In this document: one piece after another, positions 47,994-55,982 of the stretch
Position numbering within the stretch: the first letter of the stretch is position 1
How the letters are laid out: each line of letters begins with the position of its first letter
Origin: Aeromonas diversa CDC 2478-85
GTDB lineage: Bacteria > Pseudomonadota > Gammaproteobacteria > Enterobacterales > Aeromonadaceae
Length of the DNA stretch: 61,079 nt
Assembly: GCF_000819805.1 (NCBI RefSeq)
Contig: NZ_CDCE01000034.1
Span: 298,304-359,382, forward strand
Direction of reading: 5' to 3'
Translations under genes and position numbers: made by a program
The notes under the pieces: generated by a model
Told to the model about the DNA's origin: nothing
Databases searched by the model: none
What the model saw: the letters and a program-made list of their open reading frames with translations, nothing else

Positions 47994-49393
47994 CCGAGCT
48001 CACCCTGCTGCGCCCCGCCTGGCTGTTGGCGCTGATCCCCTGGTTACTCTGGTGGTGGCAAGGGCGACGCCGCCAGCCCCTGCTGGCCGCCCCGCTAGCC
48101 CACTACCTCTATGCCGCCCAGCCTGGCCCCCGTCCCTGGCGTCCGCTGGCGACGCTCCTGATGATCGCCGCCCTGAGCGGCCCGGCCCTGCCCCGCGCCG
48201 AGATGTCGGTCAGCGGTCCCCCGCTGGACGTGTGGCTGCTCGATCTCTCCAGCTCCATGCTGGCCACCGATCCGGCGCCGGATCGCGCCACCCGGGCCCG
48301 TTTGCTGCTGCAAGATCTGCTGGCCCTCGACGATGGCCGGCGGGTGGCCCTCATCCTGTTTGCCGCCGATGCCTACCTGGCCATGCCGCCGACTCAGGAT
48401 AAAGAGGCCGTCGGTCGCCTGTTGCCCGACCTCACCCCGGATGTGATGCCCATCCAGGGGAGCGCCCCGGATCGGGCGGTGCGGCTGGCTCTCACGCGTC
48501 TCGGCGCGGAGACGCCGGTGCGCCTGCTGCTGATAACGGATCAGATCAACGCGGCGCAGCAGGCGTCGATCAGACAGGACTGGCCCTGCCAGCGCGGAGC
48601 CCTCTCACCCCGCTGCGACGCGCCGCGTCTCGATATCGTGCTACTGGCCGGCGACCGCGTGGCGCAGCTTCCGGCCAATCAGGGGCGGCTCGCCCTCCCT
48701 CCGCCGGATCGGGCAGCCATCGCCGCCCTGGCCGAGTCGACGGGAGGCGTGCTGATGAGCTCGGACCGCGATCCCGAGCTGCTCTCCCCCCTGGGCCCAG
48801 GCCCCCGGCGCCAGCACGACTCGGGCTGGCTCGAACTCGGCCCCTATCTGCTACTGCTGCTGCTCCCGTTCGCTCTGCTGGCCCGTCGCGGCACCCTGTG
48901 GGGCCTGTTGCTGGTGGCGCTGCTGCAACCGCCGCCCCTGCATGCCGCCCCCTCAGAGACGGCCCTTCGCCTCTATCGCCAGGGGGAGTACGCTGCGGCC
49001 GCGCAGGCCTTCGACGATCCCATCTGGCGTGGCAACGCCTGGTATCGGGCCGGCGAGTACCTCAGGGCCGCCGAGGCCTATGCCGAGGTGAGCAGCGCCA
49101 CCGCTCACTACAACCGGGGTAATGCCCTGGCTCATCTGGGGCAGCTGAAGGAGGCGCAAGAGGCCTATGAGGCGACGCTGGCCCTGGAGCCTAACCACGA
49201 GGACGCCAGCTACAACCTGGCGCTGCTGCGCCGCCAGCAGGCCGACGCACCCACCCCCTCCGGGGAGGCGCCAAAGCAGGCGCCACAGGCCCGGCAAGAG
49301 CCCGCTACGGCGCCGCCGGTCGTGCTGCTCAAGGAGCGACTGCGCAAACTCGCCGAGCGCGCGCCCACGCCGCCTGTGGGGGAGCCATGGTAA
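47990..49393 (+). CDS. BatB/BatC-like vWA-TPR fusion membrane protein
   Basis: 467 residues: N-terminal membrane helices, vWA domain with MIDAS Asp-Leu-Ser-Ser-Ser (85-89), a membrane helix around 283-315 (YLLLLLLPFALLARRGTLWG), then a TPR region (about 325-415: RQGEYAAAAQAFDDPIWRGN, AHYNRGNALAHLGQLKEAQE) and a Pro/Ala-rich tail. In Bacteroides and others BatB and BatC are separate; here they are fused, as in many gammaproteobacteria. Overlaps both neighbours. Confidence 0.9.
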   Translation: MTELTLLRPAWLLALIPWLLWWWQGRRRQPLLAAPLAHYLYAAQPGPRPWRPLATLLMIAALSGPALPRAEMSVSGPPLDVWLLDLSSSMLATDPAPDRATRARLLLQDLLALDDGRRVALILFAADAYLAMPPTQDKEAVGRLLPDLTPDVMPIQGSAPDRAVRLALTRLGAETPVRLLLITDQINAAQQASIRQDWPCQRGALSPRCDAPRLDIVLLAGDRVAQLPANQGRLALPPPDRAAIAALAESTGGVLMSSDRDPELLSPLGPGPRRQHDSGWLELGPYLLLLLLPFALLARRGTLWGLLLVALLQPPPLHAAPSETALRLYRQGEYAAAAQAFDDPIWRGNAWYRAGEYLRAAEAYAEVSSATAHYNRGNALAHLGQLKEAQEAYEATLALEPNHEDASYNLALLRRQQADAPTPSGEAPKQAPQARQEPATAPPVVLLKERLRKLAERAPTPPVGEPW

Positions 49394-50814
49394 GAGGCTG
49401 GTCACTACTGCTGCTTCTGCTGGCTACCGGCGTACTCGGGGCGCCGCGCGGCGAAGTCCTGGCCGGCAGCGCGGGCTGGACCCTGCAGATCGAGCAGGAG
49501 GGGATCGCCCTGCCCGATGCGCTGGATGTCACCCCACTGCTGCGCCTCTTCGTGGTCGGGCGGATCACCCAGGCTCGTCTAAGCACGCCTTCGCGCGAGT
49601 TGACCCGCTGGACCATCCCCTTGAGCCTCAAGCCCCAGCACCAGGGGCCGCCCCCCTCGGTGCCCGCATTGCGGGTCGGTACCGAGCAGACAGCACCATT
49701 GACCCTGCCCCCCTTGGGCGAGGCCCCCTCACAGCCTGAGCCCCATCTCTTCATCGAGCAGCAGGCCGCGTTGGAGGGGGACGGGCGCTACTGGGTCGGA
49801 CAGCCTTTCGTCTATCGCCTCACCCTCTGGCTCCCCGAGGAGGTGCAATCCCCGAGCCTCGAGGAGCCCCAGGCACCAGGATTTCGCATACGCCGCCTCG
49901 GCGAGGATCGCTGGACGGCGCCGGCCACCCCAGGAGGCTCGGGACGGCTGGAGCGGCGCTGGCTCTTGCAGGCGCGCGCCAGTGGCGCCAGCTGGTTGGA
50001 GGCACCGCGCTTTACCGCCACCCTGCCCCTGCCCGGCGGGGGCGGCGTGCTGCCCCTCTCGGGCCGGGCCAATCCGGTGCGTCTGCTCATCTCGGATCCG
50101 CCGCAGCCGGCCGCCCGCACCCTGCGCCTGACGCAGCGCCTGCTGGGACCGGCTCAACTGCGCGTCGGCGAGCCCGTGGTGCGAACCCTCTTCCTGGAGT
50201 GGGAGGACGGGGAGCTGGGCCGGCTGCCCCTGCCCGCCCCCGAGCTGGCTGGACTCAAGATCCAGCCCGATGGCGAACAGTTTCACGAGCGGTATCTCGA
50301 GAGCGGTCGCCTGCTCGGCCAGCGCACCGTACGCCAGGCCATCACGCCGGAGCGCGCCGGCGAGTATCGGCTCCCCCCCATCGAACTGGGCTGGTTTAAC
50401 ACCCTGACCGAGCGTGAGGAGGTGGTCCGTCTTCCCTCCCTCACCCTCAAGGTGCTGCCTGCGGCGGCCCAGCCTCACTCCCCGCAGCCTACCCAGCTCG
50501 ATCTGCTGCTGCTCATCGTGCTGATCCCCCCTCTGCGGCGCAGGCTTCCCCCCCTGCTGCACGCCCTGCAACTGGGGATCCGTTTGCGGGACGAGCCGGA
50601 TCGACTGCGTCAAGACTGGCGTGACTGGCTGCGCCAACGAGGCTACCCTAGGCACGCCCTGCCTCCCGGTCTGCATGAGGCGACCTCACGGCTCGATCAG
50701 GCCTGCTTCGGCCGACCCAGGGCTGGCAGCGCACACGAGTTCAGGCTGGCTCTCTGGCGTCACTGGCGCTGGTTGCTCGCCCCAACGCCATCCAACAAAA
50801 AGGAAGAGCCATGA
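49387..50814 (+). CDS. BatD-like protein
   Basis: 475 residues: signal peptide (LLLLLLATGVLGAPRGEVLA), several beta-rich immunoglobulin-like stretches (VGQPFVYRLTLWLPEEVQSP; ERRWLLQARASGASWLEAPR; VGEPVVRTLFLEWEDGELG), a membrane helix near 372-390 (LDLLLLIVLIPPLRRRLPPL) and a cytoplasmic tail. Matches BatD topology (periplasmic, one anchor). Overlaps the vWA/TPR gene by seven bases and the sigma factor gene by four. Confidence 0.85.
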   Translation: MVRGWSLLLLLLATGVLGAPRGEVLAGSAGWTLQIEQEGIALPDALDVTPLLRLFVVGRITQARLSTPSRELTRWTIPLSLKPQHQGPPPSVPALRVGTEQTAPLTLPPLGEAPSQPEPHLFIEQQAALEGDGRYWVGQPFVYRLTLWLPEEVQSPSLEEPQAPGFRIRRLGEDRWTAPATPGGSGRLERRWLLQARASGASWLEAPRFTATLPLPGGGGVLPLSGRANPVRLLISDPPQPAARTLRLTQRLLGPAQLRVGEPVVRTLFLEWEDGELGRLPLPAPELAGLKIQPDGEQFHERYLESGRLLGQRTVRQAITPERAGEYRLPPIELGWFNTLTEREEVVRLPSLTLKVLPAAAQPHSPQPTQLDLLLLIVLIPPLRRRLPPLLHALQLGIRLRDEPDRLRQDWRDWLRQRGYPRHALPPGLHEATSRLDQACFGRPRAGSAHEFRLALWRHWRWLLAPTPSNKKEEP

Positions 50815-51383
50815 CTCTTTTCACACGCTGGTTCGGAAAGAAAAGCGGCGCCCCCCCGGTCTATGGGGATATGGCAGACAAACAAACACGATACGAGGCG
50901 TTGGTGAACGCCCTGCATGGCGACATCTATCGCTATGCCTACTGGCTGTGCCGTGACCCGCATGTGGCGGAAGATCTGGTGCAGGAGACCTTCTTGCGCG
51001 CCTGGCGCAGCCTCGACTCACTGCACGACGAGAAGGCGGCCAAGTCCTGGCTCATCACCATAGTGCGGCGTGAGAACGCGCGCCGCTTCGAGCGCATCTC
51101 ACCCGAGCTGGTGGATCTCGAGAGCGTGGTGTTGGCCGATCCCACCCCCGCCGGAGAGCGGGAGCAGGAGGGAGAGTGGCTCAGGCGCCAGATAGACAAG
51201 CTGCCCGATGAGTATCGCGAGCCCCTTGTCATGCAGGTCATGCTCGGCATGAGCGGCGACGAGATCGCCGAGCAGCTCGGCATCAACAAGAACACGGTCA
51301 ACACCCGGCTGTTTCGTGCCCGCAACCAACTGCGCGAGGCACTCAGCCAGAGCAATGAACAGCGAGGACAAGGCAATGGATGA
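50811..51383 (+). CDS. ECF-family RNA polymerase sigma factor
   Basis: 190 residues. Sigma region 2: DIYRYAYWLCRDPHVAEDLV, QETFLRAWRSLDSLHDEKAA; region 4: LPDEYREPLVMQVMLGMSGD, EIAEQLGINKNTVNTRLFRA. An N-terminal extension of about 25 residues precedes region 2. Embedded seventh in the moxR/Bat operon (ATGA overlap with batD) and overlapping the DUF3379 gene, its probable anti-sigma factor. It may drive this operon and a stress regulon; no target promoter could be identified. Confidence 0.93.
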   Translation: MTLFTRWFGKKSGAPPVYGDMADKQTRYEALVNALHGDIYRYAYWLCRDPHVAEDLVQETFLRAWRSLDSLHDEKAAKSWLITIVRRENARRFERISPELVDLESVVLADPTPAGEREQEGEWLRRQIDKLPDEYREPLVMQVMLGMSGDEIAEQLGINKNTVNTRLFRARNQLREALSQSNEQRGQGNG

Positions 51384-52134
51384 ACTCGAATTCCGGCGCC
51401 AGGCTCTGGCCAACCCGTATGAGAGCAATCCGGCGTTTCTTGCCGCGATGCAGGCCTCTGCGGCCCGGCGCAAGTGGGTAGAAGAGCTCAAGGCGGGCGA
51501 GCAGGAGCTGGTGCAAGCGCTCAAGGTGCCACTGCCCGATGGGCTGGCGCAGCGGATCCTGTTACGCCAGGCCCTGGATCGCAGTGACGAAGAGGCCGCA
51601 GCACGCCTCATCCCCCCGCTCGCCCCTCCCGCCCCCCAGGGCAGGTGGCGCCAGCTGGCGATCGCCGCCTCGGTGGCCTTCCTGCTGGGGCTGTCGACTC
51701 GCTGGCTGCCCTTGGGCGAGAGCCGGCCCGATCTCTCGGCCGTCGCCCTGGCCCACGTCTACGGGGAGCAGTCCTTCACCCAGGGCGTCGATGAGCGAGT
51801 CAGCCTCGATAGCGTCAACGCCAAGATGGAGAAGTACGGGGCGCGGCTGACCTCCATGGCGGGGCTTGGCCACATCACCTATGTGAACCACTGCTCCTTC
51901 TATCAGGGGCCGGCGCTGCACATGGAGATCCAGGGCAGCAAGGGACCCATCACCCTCTTCCTGGTTCCGCGCCATGTGCCCCTCGAGATCGGTCGGGATG
52001 ACTTCTCCGACGGTCGCCTGCAAGGGGAGATCATGGAGCTCAAGGGCGCCAACCTGGTGCTGATAGGCCCCATGGGAGAGCCCTTGAAACCCCTCGCCGA
52101 CCAGCTGCAAAAAGAGATGCACTGGAATATATAA
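51376..52134 (+). CDS. DUF3379 membrane protein, putative anti-sigma factor
   Basis: 252 residues. N-terminal MDELEFRRQALANPYESNPA and a helical cytosolic region (to about 95), a single transmembrane helix WRQLAIAASVAFLLGLSTRW (about 93-113), then a periplasmic domain containing AHVYGEQSFTQGVDERVSLD, HITYVNHCSFYQGPALHMEI and ITLFLVPRHVPLEIGR. Topology and overlap (eight bases) with the ECF sigma gene suit an anti-sigma factor, as known for DUF3379 genes near sigma factors; direct evidence is lacking. Terminator follows. Confidence 0.82.
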   Translation: MDELEFRRQALANPYESNPAFLAAMQASAARRKWVEELKAGEQELVQALKVPLPDGLAQRILLRQALDRSDEEAAARLIPPLAPPAPQGRWRQLAIAASVAFLLGLSTRWLPLGESRPDLSAVALAHVYGEQSFTQGVDERVSLDSVNAKMEKYGARLTSMAGLGHITYVNHCSFYQGPALHMEIQGSKGPITLFLVPRHVPLEIGRDDFSDGRLQGEIMELKGANLVLIGPMGEPLKPLADQLQKEMHWNI

Positions 52135-52136
52135 AC

Positions 52137-52168
52137 AAAGACCCCGGCATTAGCCGGGGTCTTTCTTA
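52137..52168 (+). terminator. Terminator of the moxR/Bat operon
   Basis: AAAGACCCCGGC (52137-52148), ATTA, GCCGGGGTCTTT (52153-52164), then CTTA. Also positioned to end the convergent NSS gene. Confidence 0.88.
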
Positions 52169-53479
52169 CAGCAGGCCGCGCACCAGGATGCCGGCAATCA
52201 GCAGCGGCGCCACCAGCCGCCAGCACCAGAGCAGGGCCAGGCGCAGCGCCGGCGTCAGATCGGCCGGAACCATGTGCTCCCCGAGACGCCAGCCGAGCAG
52301 CAGGGTCAGCACCAGACCAAACAGGGGCATCATCAGGTTGGAGGTGAGGTAGTCGAGCAGGTCGAAAATGGTCTTGCCATAGAGGGTGTACTCGGCCCAG
52401 GGGCCGAACGACAGGCTCACCGGAATGCCGCAGGCCATGATGAGCAGGGTCACTGCCCGGCAGGCGCCGCGCCGGCTCCAGCCCCACTCCTCGGTGGCGA
52501 AGCGCACCAGATGCTCGAGCATGGAGATGGAAGAGGAGAGCGCCGCCACCAGCAGCAGCAGGAAGAAGAGCACCGCCAGCCCCTGGCCAAACGGCAGATG
52601 ATTAAACACCGCCGGCATGGTCATGAAGGTCAGCCCGGGACCGGCGGTGGGATCGATGCCGGTGGAGGCGAGCACCGGGAAGATCATCAAGCCCGCCAGC
52701 ACCGAGATGAGGCTTGCCAGGGTCACCACCCAGACGCCGGAGCGCAGCACACCATCACTGTTTGGCAGGTAGGCGCCATAGGTGGTGTGTACCCCAAGCC
52801 CGATGGAGAGGGAGAAGAAGGCGAGCCCCAGGGCGTCGAGCACCCCCTGGCCGGTCAGCTGGCTGAAATCGGGCAGCAGGAACTGGCGCACCCCGGCCAT
52901 GGCACCGGGCATGGAGAGACCGGTCACCACCAGCAGCAGCATCATCACGAACAGGGCCGGCATCATCCAGCGCAGCGCCCGCTCCACCCCCTGCTGTAGC
53001 CCTCCCTGCACGAACCACCAGGTGAGGCCGGCGAAGACCAGATGGGTCAGTACGGGCCAGAGGGGATGACTCACGTAACCGTTGAACAGGGCCGTGAGGG
53101 CACTGGCCTCCCCCAGGTTGAGCTCACCGCCCACCGCCAGGGCCGCATAACCCACGGTCCAGCCCCCCACCACGCTATAGAAGCTGTAGATGAAGAAGCC
53201 GCACAGGATCCCCATGTAACCCATCCAGCGCCAGTGCGATCCCGCCAGGGTACGAAAGGCCCCCAGCACTCCGCGCCGGCTATGGCTGCCGAGCAGGGTC
53301 TCCCCCACCTGTACCGCCACCCCCAGGGTGAAGCTGAACAGCAGGAACACCAGCAGGAAGGCGCCGCCGCCATTGGTGGCCGTCACATAGGGGAACTTCC
53401 AGATAGCCCCCAAACCGATGGCCGAGCCCGCCGCCGCCAACACATGCCCGACACGGGAAGACCACTGTACCTGGCTCAT
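52166..53479 (-). CDS. NSS-family sodium-dependent amino-acid transporter
   Basis: 437 residues with about eleven to twelve helices, the short bacterial form of the neurotransmitter:sodium symporter family (LeuT, TnaT, Tyt1). Signature in TM1: WSSRVGHVLAAAGSAIGLGA, IWKFPYVTATNGGGAFLLVF (unwound Na+/substrate site). TM6 region LGLAFFSLSIGLGVHTTYGA. It takes up an amino acid with Na+. Met 53479 has CCGGAGG upstream; the open frame beyond it crosses a leader peptide and terminator in another frame. The Phe-rich leader suggests that phenylalanine or another aromatic residue is the substrate. Confidence 0.93.
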   Translation of the reverse strand: MSQVQWSSRVGHVLAAAGSAIGLGAIWKFPYVTATNGGGAFLLVFLLFSFTLGVAVQVGETLLGSHSRRGVLGAFRTLAGSHWRWMGYMGILCGFFIYSFYSVVGGWTVGYAALAVGGELNLGEASALTALFNGYVSHPLWPVLTHLVFAGLTWWFVQGGLQQGVERALRWMMPALFVMMLLLVVTGLSMPGAMAGVRQFLLPDFSQLTGQGVLDALGLAFFSLSIGLGVHTTYGAYLPNSDGVLRSGVWVVTLASLISVLAGLMIFPVLASTGIDPTAGPGLTFMTMPAVFNHLPFGQGLAVLFFLLLLVAALSSSISMLEHLVRFATEEWGWSRRGACRAVTLLIMACGIPVSLSFGPWAEYTLYGKTIFDLLDYLTSNLMMPLFGLVLTLLLGWRLGEHMVPADLTPALRLALLWCWRLVAPLLIAGILVRGLL

Positions 53480-53514
53480 ACAACCTCCGGGGAACACTTC
53501 ATCACATCGACTCC

Positions 53515-53541
53515 AATAAAAAGGGCCGCTCTTGGCGACCC
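53515..53541 (-). terminator. Attenuator terminator upstream of the NSS gene
   Basis: On the minus strand GGGTCGC (53541-53535), loop CAAGA, GCGGCCC (53529-53523; one G-T pair) and TTTTTATT. It lies between the leader peptide stop (53568) and the NSS start (53479), where a terminator makes sense only as a regulated one. The 5' arm can instead pair with GGTGGCCTG (53577-53569). Confidence 0.75.
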
Positions 53542-53567
53542 TGTTTGCTCCACATGCAGCGTATGCG

Positions 53568-53627
53568 TCAGGCCACCGCGAAGAAGCGGTTAAAAAATCG
53601 ACCAAACGACAGCGTAAACAGCGACAT
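53568..53627 (-). CDS. Phenylalanine-rich leader peptide of the NSS transporter
   Basis: Nineteen residues, MSLFTLSFGRFFNRFFAVA, six of them Phe (positions 4, 8, 11, 12, 15, 16), followed by TGA. AGGAG seven to eight bases upstream of the ATG is a strong ribosome site. This composition is that of the pheA and pheST leader peptides used in transcription attenuation. The RNA can form ACCGC-UUCUUC-GCGGU (loop = Phe codons 15-16), or GGUGGCCUG with CAGGGUCGCC (antiterminator), or the U-tailed terminator at 53515-53541. Stalling on Phe codons would be expected to favour read-through into the transporter. Confidence 0.75.
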   Translation of the reverse strand: MSLFTLSFGRFFNRFFAVA

Positions 53628-53886
53628 GGGAACACTCCTGATGATATCGGCCATCAGACTAAACCACGGAAAGATTAATTGACACAAATTTCTTATTTTT
53701 TTTGAAATGGCAGGTTGAATAACGAAAAAGATCAATTCTTGTAGCACTTTTGTCCAGTTGCACCAGGCCAGACCCTATCCTCCCCTGCCCCACTCCCTTG
53801 TGATCCGGCGCCCAGCTTGTCACCGGCAACGTTGGGTTCATCACGCCCTGTCGGTATGCTGAGCCAAAGCATCCCAGGAGAGTGTC

Positions 53887-54555
53887 ATGAGAGTACTGAT
53901 CGTCTATGCCCATCCCGAGCCCCAGAGCTTCAACGGCGCGCTGTTCGAGACCGCCATCGAGACGCTGGAAGCCGCCGGCCACACAGTGATGACCAGCGAT
54001 CTCTATGCCATGGGCTTTGAACCGGTATCAGACAGGCGTAACTTTCAACTCGCCAAGGACCCGGACTTTCTCAAGCTCCAGCAGGAGCAGCTCTACGCCA
54101 CCGAACGCGACAGCTTCTCCCCCGATCTCGATGCGGAGATGGCCAAGCTGGAAGAGGCCGATCTGCTCATCTTCCAGTTTCCCCTCTGGTGGTTTGGCCT
54201 GCCCGCCATTCTCAAGGGGTGGGTCGACCGGGTCTTTGCCATGGGGCGCATCTATGGCCAGGGCCACCTCTACGAGAGCGGTCGTTTCGCCGGACGCCGC
54301 GCCCTGCTCTGCCTCACCACGGGTGGAGCGGCCGACGCCTATGACCCCGAGGGATTCAACGGCTCCATCGAGGCCATTTTGCGTCCCATCTCGCGCGGGA
54401 TCCTGCAGTTTGTCGGCTACCAGGTGCTGGCCCCGGCCATCTTCTACGCCCCCGCACGGGCCGAGCAGGTCGCCCGCGAGCACTGGCTCGACGAGTGGGC
54501 GGCCCGCCTCACCACCATAGAGAACGAATCGCCCATCGAGGTGGGCCGCTACTGA
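53887..54555 (+). CDS. NAD(P)H:quinone oxidoreductase, flavodoxin-like fold
   Basis: 222 residues. MRVLIVYAHPEPQSFNGALF is the FMN/FAD phosphate loop of the NQO1/MdaB/KefF family; FQFPLWWFGLPAILKGWVDR and TTGGAADAYDPEGFNGSIEA form the flavin- and substrate-site segments. These cytosolic enzymes reduce quinones by two electrons, avoiding semiquinone. CCAGGAGAGTGTC gives a good start. Divergent from the NSS leader; its 3' end is 21 bases from the convergent small ORF at 54577. Confidence 0.9.
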   Translation: MRVLIVYAHPEPQSFNGALFETAIETLEAAGHTVMTSDLYAMGFEPVSDRRNFQLAKDPDFLKLQQEQLYATERDSFSPDLDAEMAKLEEADLLIFQFPLWWFGLPAILKGWVDRVFAMGRIYGQGHLYESGRFAGRRALLCLTTGGAADAYDPEGFNGSIEAILRPISRGILQFVGYQVLAPAIFYAPARAEQVAREHWLDEWAARLTTIENESPIEVGRY

Positions 54556-54576
54556 CGCCAGGATGGCGCCCCCTCA

Positions 54577-54729
54577 CTACGCAGCCAGACACGGCTCGCG
54601 CCGTCGATAGTGAGCAAAATCCGGGTAACTCAGGGGCTCGTCGACCGTGGTCCACAGCGACGCGGTCAGGGTCAGCACCCAGAGCGCGCCGATGGGCAGG
54701 GGCTCCCCCTGCGCCGTCACCACCCTCAT
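54577..54729 (-). CDS. 50-residue ORF coupled to cydX
   Basis: MRVVTAQGEPLPIGALWVLT followed by LTASLWTTVDEPLSYPDFAH and a basic tail (YRRREPCLAA). Its ATG overlaps the cydX stop (ATGA), as other genes of this operon overlap. One moderately hydrophobic stretch (PIGALWVLTLTASLW) could be a membrane helix. It resembles neither YbgE nor DUF2474, the usual extra cyd proteins. It may be a new accessory subunit or a chance frame; the coupling is the main support. Confidence 0.45.
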   Translation of the reverse strand: MRVVTAQGEPLPIGALWVLTLTASLWTTVDEPLSYPDFAHYRRREPCLAA

Positions 54730-54839
54730 GCCTCGTCATCCCCGAGCCCGGCCGCCCAGCGGGCCTCCAGCCAGAGCAGGTTGCACAGGCCGAGCAACAG
54801 GGCGAAGCCCAGCCCCAGGATCCAGGTGAAATACCACAT
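54726..54839 (-). CDS. cydX: CydX-type small subunit of cytochrome bd
   Basis: 37 residues: MWYFTWILGLGFALLLGLCN then LLWLEARWAAGLGDDEA. The N-terminal Met-Trp-Tyr-Phe-x-Trp-Ile-Leu-Gly helix and an acidic C-terminus define CydX, a single-helix subunit needed for stable, active cytochrome bd. It lies 15 bases after the cydB stop and completes cydABX. Too short for ordinary ORF calling. AAGGAGA upstream. Confidence 0.92.
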   Translation of the reverse strand: MWYFTWILGLGFALLLGLCNLLWLEARWAAGLGDDEA

Positions 54840-54854
54840 ACGCAGATCTCCTTG

Positions 54855-55982
54855 TCAGTAGAGTTGATGGCCGCTGCGGCGGATGTGCGCCCGGTCGAGC
54901 CGCCCGCGCACCACCCGGTAGACCCAGACTGTGTAGCCGAGGTTGATGGGCATCAGCACCAGCACGATGCCGAGCATGACCCCTAAGGTCTTGGCGCTGG
55001 AGGTAGCGTCCCACAGGGTCAGGCTGCTGGCAGGATCGAGCGACGAGGGGAGCACGAAGGGAAACAGCGCGATGGCCACCGATGTCAGCATGGCGACGCA
55101 GGCGCCGCCGCTGGCAAGGAGCCCGAGGCGTGCACGCCCGCAGGCGGCGGCCAGGGCACTGGCGAGCGGCAGCAGCGCGCCGGCCACCGGCACCAGCCAC
55201 AGCAGCGGGCTCGCCAGGTAGTTGGCGTACCAGCCGTCCGGGTGCAGGCTCACCGTCTTGGCCAGGGGGCTGAGGGCGCTGGTGGTGGCCAGTTCCTCCC
55301 CCAGGTTGTAACCCGGCACCGCCAGCAGCAGCCAGCCCGCCAGCAGGTAGAGCGAGGTGGCGACGGGTCCGAGCCCGATGGCCGCCGCGCGGGCACGGCG
55401 CGCCGGCTCACCCGCCACCTTGCCGTGCAGGAAGCTGGCCCCGTGCAGCAGCACCAGCGCCAGCGCCGTGGCGGTCACGGCGGCGATGAAGGCGCCGTGC
55501 AGGACGAAGGGGCCATAGTGCAAGCGCAAGGCGCTGTCGAAGCGAAACGGCAGCCCCTGCATCACCAGGGCCAGGGTCGCCCCGAGCACCAGGGTCGGCA
55601 GCAGGCCGCCGACTACCAGGGCACGATCCCACCAGCGGCGCCAGGCGGCGTCGCCGAGCTTGCTGCGGTAATCAAACCCGACCGGGCGCAGGAACAGGCC
55701 AAACAGCAGCACCACCATAGGTACATAGAGCACCGAGAAGGCGGCGGCATAGACCAGGGGCCAGGCGGCAAACAGGGCGCCGGCACCGGCGATGATCCAC
55801 ACCTGGTTGCCCTCCCACACCGGGCCGACGCTGTTGATCACCAGGCGCCGCTCCTCGTCATCCTTGCCCATCAGGGGCAGCAGCATGGCCACCCCGAGAT
55901 CGAAGCCGTCGAGCACCACGAAGCCGACCAGCATGAAGAGCACCAGGCCCCACCAGATGAGTTTCAGGGTTGCATAATCCAT
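54855..55982 (-). CDS. cydB: Cytochrome bd oxidase subunit II
   Basis: 375-residue inner-membrane subunit with eight to nine helices. [60 protein letters not shown] and [17 protein letters not shown] are CydB hallmarks; ends in the conserved AspAlaThr-SerSer and [13 protein letters not shown] segment. With CydA it forms the quinol oxidase that reduces oxygen at low tension. Start overlaps the cydA stop (TGATG). Confidence 0.96.
   Translation of the reverse strand: MDYATLKLIWWGLVLFMLVGFVVLDGFDLGVAMLLPLMGKDDEERRLVINSVGPVWEGNQVWIIAGAGALFAAWPLVYAAAFSVLYVPMVVLLFGLFLRPVGFDYRSKLGDAAWRRWWDRALVVGGLLPTLVLGATLALVMQGLPFRFDSALRLHYGPFVLHGAFIAAVTATALALVLLHGASFLHGKVAGEPARRARAAAIGLGPVATSLYLLAGWLLLAVPGYNLGEELATTSALSPLAKTVSLHPDGWYANYLASPLLWLVPVAGALLPLASALAAACGRARLGLLASGGACVAMLTSVAIALFPFVLPSSLDPASSLTLWDATSSAKTLGVMLGIVLVLMPINLGYTVWVYRVVRGRLDRAHIRRSGHQLY

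Noticed and set aside
53659..53982. 107-codon minus-strand frame between the NSS leader and the quinone reductase gene.
   Set aside because: It is antisense to the reductase start and runs through the AT-rich promoter region; no homology pattern.
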